A stretch of DNA of 64,000 nt. Source: Viridothelium virens (lineage: Eukaryota; Ascomycota; Dothideomycetes; Trypetheliales; Trypetheliaceae). Made by a program: the position numbers and the translations under genes. Positions 10,248 through 21,218 of the stretch are shown here, one piece after another. Positions within the stretch are counted from its first letter, which is position 1, and each line of letters starts with the position of its first letter. A model generated the notes under the pieces. It worked only from the letters and a program-made list of their open reading frames with translations. It was not told the DNA's origin and made no database searches. The stretch lies in contig ML991816.1 of assembly GCA_010094025.1 (NCBI GenBank), positions 124,001 through 188,000 of the forward strand. Reading direction: 5' to 3'.

Positions 10248-11942
10248 TCATTTCTTCCGTGACTCAATCACTTTCATCACATCCGCCGCGCTGTTCTTAT
10301 CCCCTTTTTTCTTCTTGGAGCCCCTCTTCCTTTTCTTTCCTCCTCTATTTTCACCTTCACCTTCGTCATCGTCATTTCCACCTGCACCTTTCCATTCAGA
10401 CAGCTTGACTTTTCCTCCCTCTTCTGCTTCCTCCGCATCCCCGAAACGCGAGGACCCAAACCCCATGTCCATGTCTTCGAGATCGCGATCAGCTGTAGCA
10501 AGCATGGCTGCACGACGGCGAATACGAGCTTCACGTTCGTGATCTTCATCGTTTGGAGAGCGTGGGTCTTCTCCAGCGCCAAGATCAGAGTCTTCGTCCA
10601 CCGGCTTCATTTTTTGGACCTTCTTCAGAGCCGCAAGAATTGTGGGATCCTGCATTGGATCCAGGGTTTTGGCGGGATCAACACTGCTGGATGTGTTGGA
10701 GAAATAGTTGTTTGATTTAGGAAGCTTGTCTGCTGCCGCTGCGGACACTGGAGATCCATCTTTAGATGGCACTGAGTCTTTCTCCTTGGAATCAGCACGC
10801 GGCCGTTGTTCAACTCCATTTGGCGATTCAGATCCTTCTTCCGAGTCAGAAGTATCCTCATCCTCGTCCTCAAGTCCAGCAAGTGGATTGTAGTCAGTCC
10901 CAATTCCCTCAAATATATCATCCTCCTCTTCCTCCTCTGGTTCTGGTGGCGGCTGAGGAACCTCCATTCCGATAGGCGTGGTATTGTTGATTGGCACAGG
11001 AGCCTCGACTATCTCGTTGCCTTCCACTTTGGCTCTGCGGACCTTCCGTTTCACATTTCCGTCTTCGTCTACGGTGATGAGGACTTCACGTCCTTGCGCA
11101 TCACGCTCGATTCTCGCTTGTGTGTCGGTGTCACCAATCTTGCGGAACTTGGGCCCCAAAGACGGCCTACTAGCCTCTTTCGCCTGCGCAGCAGTCTTCC
11201 TGGCAGCTTTCAGTTCAGCCAGAATAGCATCTCGATTTCGTTTAGCTCCAGCTACCAGCGGAGGTGGCGCCATCTCTGATTTCTTGATTGCTTTCTGCTT
11301 AACCTTGGGGGTAGATTCTTGCTTTTCTAACTGCTCAAGTTCATCGTCAATGTCCGCTGATGGATCCTCAGTAGACTGGTCCTTGCTCTCTGAGCCTGGA
11401 TCTGGCCGCGAGACATCCTCGCCACGCCTTACACGCTCCAGCAATTTTCTATCAAGGCCTTTGATCAAGTGGGTTGAACCAATATCTCCTCCAGCAATCT
11501 CGTCTCTTAGCTTCTCGAAAAGTTCTTGGTCTATCTGGCCCAGCTTAAAGGTTTCTTCAAGCGCACGGATGCGTTTCGCTTTATCATCCTCCTCTTCACC
11601 ATTCCTATCCTTCGTTCTATCATGATATCCAGCAGCTAGTTTGGAGCCTTTCGGGACAGATGATCGGAACTTTTTGATGGGACGGGAAGCTGCATCGCGT
11701 TCGGCGACTTGGCGGGTAAAATCGATTCCTGTGGAGCCCTTGACGACACGCCTTTAGCCTTTTCAGCAAAGTCTACCATAGAGCGGATTTATGAGTGAAA
11801 GAAGGACGCACGGTGTCATAGGTATGGCAGAGCGCATCCGTGAACCCAATGATACAGCAGGCGATTTGGAGTTCTGATTTGTGCCATCTTTAGATCTTGC
11901 CGGTGTGTCACTGACGAGCCGTCGAAACTGTTCGTTATTCAT
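10248..11942 (-). CDS. RED/IK-like spliceosomal protein
   Basis: Two exons: 11942-11812 and 11751-10248 (544 aa), with a 60-nt intron. The first ATG gives MNNEQFRRLV; the longer frame upstream has no ATG. Splicing joins IPMTP to RVVKGSTGIDFTRQVAERD. The RED N-terminal domain is clear: KGSKLAAGYHDRTKDR, AKRIRALEETFKLGQ, GGDIGSTHLIKGLDRKLL. RED/IK proteins partner with SMU1 in the B-complex spliceosome. The C-terminal half is strongly charged, with an acidic run (EPEEEEEDDIFEG) and a basic nuclear-signal-like stretch (KKRKRGSKKKKGDK). The RED dipeptide repeats of the human protein are absent. The gene converges on proteasome beta5. Confidence 0.88.
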
Positions 11943-12552
11943 CCTGACCGGTGGAGAATCGTCATTGAGCAAAGGACCCTCTTTTATTGGAATGCTTGAG
12001 CGTGGCCGTGATATTGACCCAAATAGAGCGCGGGTTCGGTGACTTGATGATAGATCAAGATAAGATTCTCGGCGATCTTGCTTGTCCCCGGTTGTCTAGG
12101 AGGCGCTAGCGCAACATGCGCGACGCGTAGGGACCAGCCCCAGCTTAATCTGCAGTGAACCACCGAAGCCTCAACCCTTGCTCTAAGAAGCGAAATTGCG
12201 ACAAATTATGGATAGACGTTGCATTGAAGATCCAAACGTCGCTATGTAAGTGGGCACGGCTCTCAGAAGGAGACGGCTGAGATCGAGCACAAATAAGAAC
12301 GACGTCACACTGCAGGGGCACGGGAGATACCGCGCGGAAAGCTACCAATTTCCCCATGACTTTACCAAAACAGTCCAGGACCATGCGGGGGATTCGTCGC
12401 TGGGCCATCATCCGAAGGCGTTTGGTGAGCCTTAGGGTCAATTGTACAGGAACCATGCAGCCGTGCATTCGCTCATGTGGGTTTTGTTTATAAGATACGT
12501 CATTCTCTTCCTTTTCTCTCCCTCCCTCGACCTCCTTACTCACCTTGTCACC
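11943..12552. other. Divergent intergenic region, 610 bp
   Basis: Lies between the RED-like gene (minus) and the GH43 gene (plus), so it carries both promoters. A short pyrimidine-rich stretch (12506-12550) just before the GH43 ATG is typical of fungal leaders. No other feature seen. Confidence 0.5.
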
Positions 12553-13997
12553 ATGTTCTATCGATATGTTTTCTTGGCAGCCAGTTGTCTGTGCTCTGTC
12601 TCTGGTCAGGTCTCTCCATATTCTGCTCCGTATGGAGTCAATACCTCAGCGGCGTCCGCGAGCGTAACGAGCCTATCTGGATATCCTACGTCCCCGGTAT
12701 CTACCAGTGGCTCTGGAACATCAATCATTACTACTGCAGGAGTTTCCGGGGGCATCAGCACGATCTCCTCTGCCAGCTCCAGTGCAGCTAACTCAAGCGC
12801 AACGTCTTCTGCCGGGGGCGCAACATACACAAACCCGATCCTCAACTCTGTTGGCGCCGATCCGTGAGTGTTGTTTCTCGATAGCTGACTTCGAAAAGCT
12901 AAACAGGTTGATAGATGGGTGGTTCAGTATGACGGCTGGTATTACATGACATACACAACAACAGACAACATTACACTCCTACGAAGCAAAGTCCTAACGT
13001 AAGAAATTCTATTTTTCCCCTTCTAAACACTCCGGGATTGAAACCAGTTCTGGACATGACAATGGACGATAGCTTTGGAAGCTTCGGACTGATAGATTGC
13101 AGAGACTGGAACGATGCCGACGTCAAGCTTATATTCAATCCTCCGATGGGCCAGAACTACTCAACGGACTTATGGGCTCCCGAAATCCACCAGATCGGAG
13201 GTACTTGGTATGTCATTTTCACGGCAGACCCAGCCTCGGATAGCCCACCACCAGAGACGGATATGTACTGCGATTACACGTGTCCAGCGGTGAATCACAG
13301 AATGTATGTGTTGCAAGGCTCAGCGTCCGACCCTTGGGAGTCGACATATACGATCGCCGCACAGCTGAATACCTACGATCAATTTGCCATAGACGGAACC
13401 TACTTCCAGCATTCAACTGGTCTTTACCACATCTACAGTTGTTGGTATCGTCAATATGACGGGTGGCCAGCCAATCTTTGTATCACAATGTCTGATCCAT
13501 TGACAGTCGAATCCAATTTTACACAGCGTGTGATTCTCTCCGTGCCTGATAACCCTTGGGAGAAGACCCCCTACGGCAGGCCTTTCAATGTCCGGCTTTC
13601 GTCCAATGAAGGCCCACAGCAATTAATAAATCCGCAAACTGGACAACAATTTGTCATCTACAGCGCTGCTCGATCTGACAACCGCAATTACTGTCTCGGG
13701 CAATTGGAGCTTGTTGGCCCCGACCCAATGAACTTCGACGACTGGCGTAAAAACGACCAAGGCTGCGTTTTCTATCAAAATCCCATGGCGGAGGTATATG
13801 GTGTTGGTCATGCAAGTTTCGTGAAGAGCCCGGATGGCACTGAGGACTGGATTGTGTACCACGGGATGCAGAATCCTTTCAACGGCTGGAATGCGCGGAC
13901 AATTCGCGCCCAAAAATTCACGTGGAACGCAGATGGTACACCGAATTTTCCCAGGCCTGGATATGGTCCATATCCAGTGCCGAGCGGGCAGCAGTAA
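12553..13997 (+). CDS. Secreted glycoside hydrolase family 43 (arabinofuranosidase/arabinanase-like)
   Basis: Three exons: 12553-12863, 12915-12998 and 13103-13997 (429 aa). Residues 1-19 form a signal peptide (MFYRYVFLAASCLCSVSGQ), then a Ser/Thr-rich linker of about 70 residues, probably O-glycosylated. The five-bladed GH43 domain begins TYTNPILNSVGADP. The catalytic triad is visible: Asp103 in GADP (general base), Asp229 in AIDGTYF (pKa modulator) and Glu301 in NEGPQQ (general acid). Substrate is probably arabinan or arabinoxylan side chains in plant cell walls; the subfamily cannot be fixed by eye. The second intron is 104 nt; skipping it joins VLT to DWNDADVK, the usual family sequence. 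The N-terminal linker with no second domain is a little unusual. Confidence 0.92.
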
Positions 13998-14492
13998 GTT
14001 GTCCGCTACATTACAGAACATACTATTGGATATTCCCACGGGAGACAATACAATGTCCGGGTGAGTATTCTCTTAGTAGATGGTTCACCTCGCCAGAAAC
14101 GTATTTAATCAATCAATCTCAATTTCCAAAAGTTTCCATTAGTATATTATTGTCTCAACCGATCAAGAGAATCCACATCATTATTCACCAGTACTCCTCG
14201 TTTGCTCGCTTTTTCACGATCCACCCTCTGCAGATCCCTTACATTACACTTCATTTCGTAACGGTCATAGCCAAAATTAATGTGGTATAGTGGGCGCCAC
14301 ATTATTGCCTTGCTTCTGAAATCCAGTAATTGCCTAAGGACCTGCCTTAGCTCGTCTTCGGGTCTAACTCCGCTGAGATCGGCGTAACCCCACCGTTGCC
14401 CCTCCAAAAATAAACAAAGCCAGTGAAAACCCTGACGAACCTACCCTAGGTATCCGGGTAGTTAAACTTTGTCTTACGACAATATTACCGCA
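13998..14492. other. Intergenic, 495 bp
   Basis: 3' flank of the GH43 gene and promoter of arginase. No recognisable site seen. Confidence 0.5.
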
Positions 14493-15564
14493 ATGGATGC
14501 TCCAACGATACAGCCAAAGTTCCTCCCAAGCGGAAATGAGCTCGGTCTTGTTGCGGTGGGCTTCTCTGGTGGTCAAGTAATTGGCGATATGGTCCACGAT
14601 TCTCACATTAGAGGCTGACGCAGCTCAGTGCAAACCAGGTGTCGATGCCGCGCCCATGGCGCTTATAGATGCCGGGATCGTCGAGCAGATCAAGAATGAC
14701 CTGAAATATAATGTTACCTACGATGACAAAGTCCACGCCTACAATGAATTGATGCCGACCTCGGATCCCGATTATCGGAACATGAAAAAACCTCTCGCTG
14801 TCAGCGCAGTAACGCGCGCTCTTAGCGCGCAAGTCTACGAGCATGCATCCAAAGGTCGCTTTGTCCTCACACTTGGCGGAGACCACTCCATTGCAATCGG
14901 TAGCATCTCTGGTACAGCACAAGCAATACGTGAGCGGCTAGGCAGGGAAATTGCAGTCATCTGGGTAGATGCGCACGCGGACATCAACACGCCAGAGACG
15001 TCCGACAGCGGGAATATCCACGGCATGCCTGTTGCCTTTTTGACACGGCTAGCGAGAGAAGAACGGCAAGATGTGTTTGGCTGGATCAAGGACAATCAGA
15101 CCATCAGTACAAGGAAACTGGTGTATATTGGATTAAGGGACGTTGACAGAGAAGAGAAAAAAATTCTGAAGGAGAATGGTATCAAGGCGTTCTCGATGCA
15201 TGATATTGATCGGTAAGCAAGATACCATCAAGCATGGAATCAAATTCTCATTCATGCCAGTCACGGTATCGGTAGGGTCATGGACATGGCGCTCGGCTGG
15301 ATAGGCAGCGATACCCCTATCCACCTCTCTTTTGATATCGACGCTCTGGACCCCATGTGGGCGCCTAGCACGGGCACTGCCGTACGTGGTGGACTTACTC
15401 TCCGGGAGGGCGACTTCATTGCAGAGTGCGTACATGGGACGGGTAGCCTGGTCGCCTTGGACCTCGTCGAGGTCAACCCGAGTCTTGAGGCGCAGGGAGC
15501 GACGGAGACGATAAGAGCTGGATGTTCGATTGTCCGCTGCGCCTTGGGAGATACTCTACTGTAA
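14493..15564 (+). CDS. CAR1: Arginase
   Basis: Three exons: 14493-14576, 14629-15212 and 15261-15564 (323 aa, normal for the family), introns of 52 and 48 nt. Splicing gives VGFSGGQCKPGVDAAP at the N-terminus. The binuclear manganese ligands are all visible: GGDHS, DAHADINTP and DIDALDP, plus the substrate-loop sequence SGNIHGMP. It hydrolyses arginine to ornithine and urea in the cytosol, the first step in using arginine as a nitrogen source. The C-terminal half has VRGGLTLREG and LDLVEVNPSLE, as in fungal CAR1/AgaA. It is about 25 kb from the nitrogen regulator nmrA; no functional linkage is implied by that distance. Confidence 0.97.
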
Positions 15565-16213
15565 TCGACAACATGCCCGCGGCTTAGAGCTGAGTAAGTG
15601 AAGGCTTGGACGTAGGCGTTCGGTGCTTACTTAGGATGCACTCTCACAGTGGATCCAGCTCTGGAGGCAGGCCAATTACGGATCCCCATACGGCCGGCAA
15701 TCTCAACAACACTCTCCTTTCTTTTTATTCGTTTCGATCAGTCTACAATAATAGGGTTTGAACATGTTGACTCTTTCTGAGCTGCCCAACAATTGCACAT
15801 GTCAGCTTGCCGATGAGGGGACACCCGGATTCCGAATCATTTTCGTGGCAGTCTTGGGGAGCATGTTATCTTGCTAGTATAAATATGTAATCATGGGTAA
15901 GCTCTCATCGAAGACTTGCTCGATAAACAAAATTAAAGTGAACCCAAGTTGTAGTTTGGTCTTTCACTTGGTAAACCAGATCAGCATCCCAGAATCTCGG
16001 TAGAGTGCCTCGGGCCCCGGCGATCAGGGGACATGCAGCGGGCCATCGGGCAAGCCAATCCAGAGATGGAAGGTTTGCCGCCAATCCCTTTCTACGTCAC
16101 GTTTACAACATGTTGATTCAGATATTTTTCATCTAGGTCGTAATTATGGAGGCAGAAATCCAATTACGGGCATTGCATTGCCAAAGCTGTGCCTCAAAGT
16201 CGCTCAGAGCATC
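15565..16213. other. Intergenic, 649 bp
   Basis: Arginase 3' flank and the promoter of the NADH dehydrogenase gene. Nothing recognisable seen. Confidence 0.5.
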
Positions 16214-18081
16214 ATGCCGCTAGCATTACAGCGGGCGCAGCTAAATAAACTCCCTAACTTCACCGAAGTATTACCACGACGATGTATGAGCGCGACGAAA
16301 CAGCGACAATGGCTGCAGACTCGCAAGATATCTGTTGGCGAGCTTGAATCCAGGAAAGATGGTGGGTAAAGTAATGGGCAATCGTGAAAATCCATACTGA
16401 AACATTTGCAAAGGCAGAGAGAGGGTTGTGGTTCTTGGCTCTGGTGCGTGCGAATATTGCTGAGCGAGTCCTTCCTTGCATTATTGATTAATGCTTTCCC
16501 AGGCTGGGCAGGCTATACTGCTGCTCAGAACCTTGACCCAAAGAAATACCAGGCTGTCATCGTATCCCCTCGTTCCTATTTCGTTTTTACACCCCTCCTC
16601 GCGTCTACCTCTGTTGGTACTCTCGAATTCCGCACTGCACTTGAGCCAGTCCGTAATCGACGATCGCGGTTATCTTTTTTTCAAGGCTGGGCAGACAGCG
16701 TCGATTTTAACAAAAGGGAGATCACAATTGAGGAGGCAGTAGACGACCCTCATCAGGGACTTACACTCACAACAGAACGACATGCTGGCGAGTCGCCCCA
16801 AGAGAGAGAGAAAGAAAAGAAAGTAGAAGCACAGAAAGGGCAATTGTTCACAATCAGCTATGACAAATTAATCATAGCAGTAGGCTGCTACAGCCAGACA
16901 TTCAACACACCTGGTATCAAAGAAAACGCGCTATTCCTAAAAGACGTGGGAGATGCACGGAAGATTCGAAAGAGACTTCTAGCTTGTTTTGAGACAGCAT
17001 CACTTCCCACAACATCAGATGAAATGAAAAGGCAGCTATTGAGATTCGTGGTTGTTGGAGGTGGGCCCACAGGTATAGAATTCTCTGCTGAGATGCATGA
17101 TATCATCAAAGAAGATTTGGCCAGAATTTATCCCGAACTCATGCCGTTCTACTCCATCGCTGTATACGACGTCGCCCCCAGGGTGCTCTCCATGTTCGAC
17201 GAAAAGTTGGCAAAATACGCCATGGGCAGATTCGCCAGAGAAGGGATCGAGATTAAGACTTCACATCATGTTCAGGAGTTAAGAAGAGGTTTCCCGGGTC
17301 CAGAGAAGGGTAATCAATCTATTAGAGATCCCCTCACTTGCTTTACGGTCAAAGTCAAAGAAGAAGGAGAACTTGGGGTCGGAATGGTGGTGTGGTCCAC
17401 GGGCTTGATGATGAATCCTTTCGTTGAGCATGCCATGAGCAAAGTTCAATCTTTTCCTAGGATGCACATGCGATACGATAAGTCACAGGTGAATGAAGTG
17501 GATCACCCGCAATGGCTGGTCCGAAGGGATCCGAAGACCGGTGGAATCGTCACTGACGACCACTTGAAGCTAACATTAGAGCCTGAAGGTAAAGGGGGAG
17601 AGAAGCCGACAGGTATACTGGATAACGTGTTTGCATTGGGTGATTGTGCTACAATTGAAGGTACTGTGTACCCTGCGACAGCTCAGGTCGCGAGTCAGAA
17701 GGCCGAGTGGCTTGCAGCAAGGCTAAACAAAGGCGACCTGGAAGCGAAGCCCTTCAAGTGGAAGAACCTTGGCGTTATGGTTCGTATTGTCTGGTTTGAA
17801 CCTTATCATGTAGCCGATGATTGACACCTTTGCAGGCGTACGTTGGTGGATGGAATGCCATCATGCAGAGCGGCGGCGGCGGGAACATATCTGGTCGAAC
17901 CGCGTGGTTAGTATGGCGTGGGGCGTACCTGGTTAAAAGCATCAGTTGGCGGAACAGACTTTTGATACCTATCTACTGGTGAGTCTGATGAGAGAAGTCA
18001 CAAGGGTTGCCCGTTGTTAATGTACTGATCGCCTACAGGTTTATCAATTGGGTGTTTGGGAGAGACATTAGCCGGTTTTGA
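16214..18081 (+). CDS. Type II (alternative) NADH dehydrogenase, mitochondrial
   Basis: Five exons: 16214-16365, 16418-16443, 16503-17779, 17836-17978 and 18039-18081 (546 aa). Exon 2 is a 26-nt micro-exon encoding ERVVVLGS, half of the first dinucleotide-binding motif; splicing completes GSGWAGYTAA. A second Rossmann motif, VVVGGGPTGIEFSAE, binds NADH. FALGDCATIEG is the usual FAD-contact region near the C-terminus. The C-terminal amphipathic part (YVGGWNAI, WLVWRGAYL, WFINWVFGRDISRF) is the membrane anchor seen in NDI/NDE enzymes. The first 50 residues are basic and free of acids early on, as in a mitochondrial presequence. These enzymes pass electrons from NADH to ubiquinone without pumping protons. 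Whether it faces the matrix or the intermembrane space cannot be told; I see no EF-hand. Confidence 0.95.
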
Positions 18082-18585
18082 TGTCGAGAGGGTCAATTTC
18101 GAGACATCTTGGATTCGTAGCGTAGGATCACCAATTGCGGGCAACCACGAAGCTGGGCGCCATAAATAGCGGACAAATCGGGCTTGGATCGGTCGGGGTG
18201 GAGCATTGAGACCGGAGTGAGTGGACTCGGGGAGTGAGTGATCGTCAGCTTATAGAAATTATGCACGCTGTCTGTCGGACATCGACGGCGACTGGCTTCA
18301 GCCCTCCTCGAAACCACAGGGCCCATCCCTGAAGTCTCCAACTCGCCCGCGTAGTGGCAGCCTCTCTTGTGCCACAGACTTCCCGCACGCCATATCTCCT
18401 TCATGCTGCCGTCACCAAACATGCAAGCAATCGCTTTGGGCTTAACCTGTTCATCCCTCTCATGGCGTCCTGACATTCCTTACGGTTAGCTGCATCTCGC
18501 CTGATGGTTCTCTTTCGCCTTGTTTCCGGTCCCACTCTAGACGTGTAGCGTTGCCCAACTCAGGCCTGCACATTCAGCGTCTGTA
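18082..18585. other. Intergenic, 504 bp
   Basis: 3' flank of the NADH dehydrogenase and probable promoter and leader of the DUF6594 gene. A minus-strand open frame here (18093-18476) has no recognisable product. Confidence 0.5.
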
Positions 18586-21218
18586 ATGGTATGATGAACT
18601 AAACACCTCATCAATCGAGCATCGATGCCCTTCACCTTACGAACTCAACTGACTATCTGATTGTGATCTGCGCAGGCTGAGCGCGACCTCAAAACACTGG
18701 ATGAAACACCCCAACACTCCAGCTCGAGGGAGACCCTGGCGGACTTACCGACGAATGTTCCCGCGCGAAAGGGATCTTCAATCTCCAGTTCAAGAGCAAA
18801 GAGACCAAAGCAGCGTATAGAGGAGAAGACGAAGCAGTCTTCGCGACCCGCGTCACCGACTTGGGAGGACATTGATGAAGATCGTCCACGACGGAAGGGT
18901 AAACCAACTCCGACCCAGAGAGCAAACACCAGTTCGAGGCGCATCAAGACAATATCATCAAGTCAATTAGGAACTGTTCGGGAGGAGGGTGCAGGAAGTG
19001 GTCAAGACGTCTTAGGGTTCTTTCCAAAGCTCAGCAGAATACTAGAGAACAAGGAGAACTCGTCTAGCAGGAGAAGGTCATCAGGATCGGTCACCTCTGG
19101 GTCAGAAAGAAATCTCTATTCGGTTCGATCAAATCGGAGTGGTTCAATTGAAGCGAACGACGTGGCAGAGCGCAGAGCAACTCGACACAGACATCGTTCA
19201 CAGCAGCGAAGGGCGGAGCTGTTGATGAACCCCTCGATGCTTTCCGTTGTCTCCGGCGCAACAAACTCCTCCGGAACCTCGAGTGGCAGCGGCTCGACTA
19301 TCACACAGAGATCATACGACAAGTCTAGTAGTGAGAGGCGGCGGCGTTCTGGTGAACATAACAGACATTCTACGCGCAGATGTGAACGCAGCGTTAGTCC
19401 TTCAGCAATGGGAAGTCGGACCAATCATGCTATGGACCGATCGAACGTTTTCGCCTTCATGGTCCCTGATGTCCCAGAGGAAAACAACATTGAGGCGTCC
19501 CACACGAGCTCTTCTTCTTCAGCATACGCAGGCTCAGATGCAGGGTCTTCGCACACGCCGGCCACGTCTGTAACATCTTCATCCCCTTCACCATCAATGC
19601 ATCGCACGCGGCTGATTCGCGATGGATGGAATGTCCACGAAAAAGCTAGATCAGACGATACTGCTTCTGTCCGCGGCAGCAGTTCTGAAAGAAGTCTGAG
19701 GAGTCGACGCGGCGGCCAACGCCAGTCCAACACTCGAGATGGGATAGACACTGATCGAGGCTCGTCGGGGAGAAGTGAGCAACGCGAAGGAATGGACGCT
19801 CCATTGACAGAAGATTACCAGTATGAAGACAGGGCTGACTACCTGAGACATCAATACGACGAGGCTCTAAGACATCAACGCCAACATCAGGCTGCTATGC
19901 AGGCCTACTATCAACATGCCGAGTCCTTCCCTCGGTTTCCTGCACAGAGATCAAATGACGAGTATAGCGGTGCAGCAGCTGATTATTACTATCCGTCAGC
20001 ATCCGCTCCCGAAACACCGTCAAATCAGCCCAAGCAAGTGATGCAATACGCTCGTAGTATCCCAGAACAACAACAGGCTCGAGCTCATAGCAATCAATCT
20101 CTCACCAAATCACCCGAGCCAAGCAAGACTATCCTTGTCGGATACGAAGCACTCGCTGCCAAGCTCTCGTCAACTGACCAGTCGGATCCCAACGGACCAC
20201 TACGGCCAATATACCGCAAGTTCGAACATCTAAACCATCGTATTCTTCTCTACCTCCAAGACGAGGTTGCCGAGCTCGAAGATGAGCTCCGCCGACTCGA
20301 CGAAAGCATCGCCCAAGCCTCCGCCAGGGCCGCCGGAAAAGAAAAGTCCCTCCCGGCATCCCGCCGAGCCGAAGCCAAAGCCGGAACCGAAGCCCACCAT
20401 CGCCGTGTCGAACTCCTGGGTCGGATCTTCATGAAGATTGGACAGTACAGTAAGTCAGCCCGCCTGCCGGACACAGAAACGATCCCTTGACAAAACCACC
20501 ACCCCCGGCTTCTTCATCCCACGCAGACATCCTATCGATTGCACCGCTGACACGAGCCACCATTACAGACCAAGCCTTCTCCTCCTACCACACCCTCCTC
20601 TCCTCCTCCACCCCCGCCGCTGCCCCCGACATCGCGACCTACGAGTCCTACCTCACAAGTCAGAAACCGCTCGTCGATGCCGAATCGCGCTTCCTCAGCG
20701 CGCCAGCAGACCTCATCACGCCGCTCTCACACGCCAGCGCCAGCGCCCGTCGCCACCATGGCTCTACAACAACGACGATGACGACGATGACGACGACGGC
20801 AGACACGTCGCTGGGGGACGTGCGGTGGGCGATCTGGGGCCTCCCGCTCGCGCTCGCGGTGCCCCTCCTCGCGTTCCGCGTCGTCAGCGGGCTGTGGGGC
20901 CGCATGATGGTGCTGGTGCTTGTGGTGGCTGCGGGGGCGGGCGTGGTGTCGCAGCACGCGCAGGGGGTCCAGACAGGGAAGAGGAGGGAGGGGAGACATG
21001 GGACGCACGAGGAGGAGGGGGAAGGAGGAGGGCTGGTGGTGGAGGGGTGGCTGCGGGAGTGGGGGTTTGGCGTCGCGGTGTACGTATTGTCTTGGCTTTC
21101 TTCTTCTGGATTGGGGAGATGTTCGCGTGTGATAAAAGAAAGAAAGGGAAATGAAGGGGCTAATTTGGGTGCGAATAGGTATTTTGCGACGATGGCGGCG
21201 TTGGCGGCGGCTCTATGA
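18586..21218 (+). CDS. DUF6594-family membrane protein with long disordered N-terminus
   Basis: Predicted exons: 18586-18588, 18676-20449, 20569-21079 and 21179-21218 (775 aa). The first coding exon would be just ATG, with a GTATGA donor, joining GCT GAG to give MAERDLKTLDETPQ; the in-frame sequence upstream of 18676 offers no other ATG. The first ~330 residues are Ser/Arg-rich and disordered. The DUF6594 part starts near LVGYEALAAKL and includes PIYRKFEHLNHRILLYLQDE, an acidic helix, and YNQAFSSYHTLL formed across intron 2. Two to three membrane segments close the protein (IWGLPLALAVPLLAF, MMVLVLVVAAGAGVV, FGVAVYFATMAALAAAL). The last intron (99 nt, GTACGT donor) is stop-free and a multiple of three. 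DUF6594 proteins are abundant in moulds and have no assigned function. Confidence 0.85.
20760..20811 (+). repeat. Imperfect ACGATG/ACGACG coding microsatellite
   Basis: A run of ACG and ATG triplets inside exon 3 of the DUF6594 gene encodes a Thr/Met-rich loop (TTTTMTTMTTT). It sits at the point where the plus strand turns from C-rich to G-rich. Confidence 0.7.

Noticed and set aside
12145-12543. Minus-strand frame of 132 codons before the GH43 gene
   Set aside because: Lies in a divergent promoter region, with no recognisable product.
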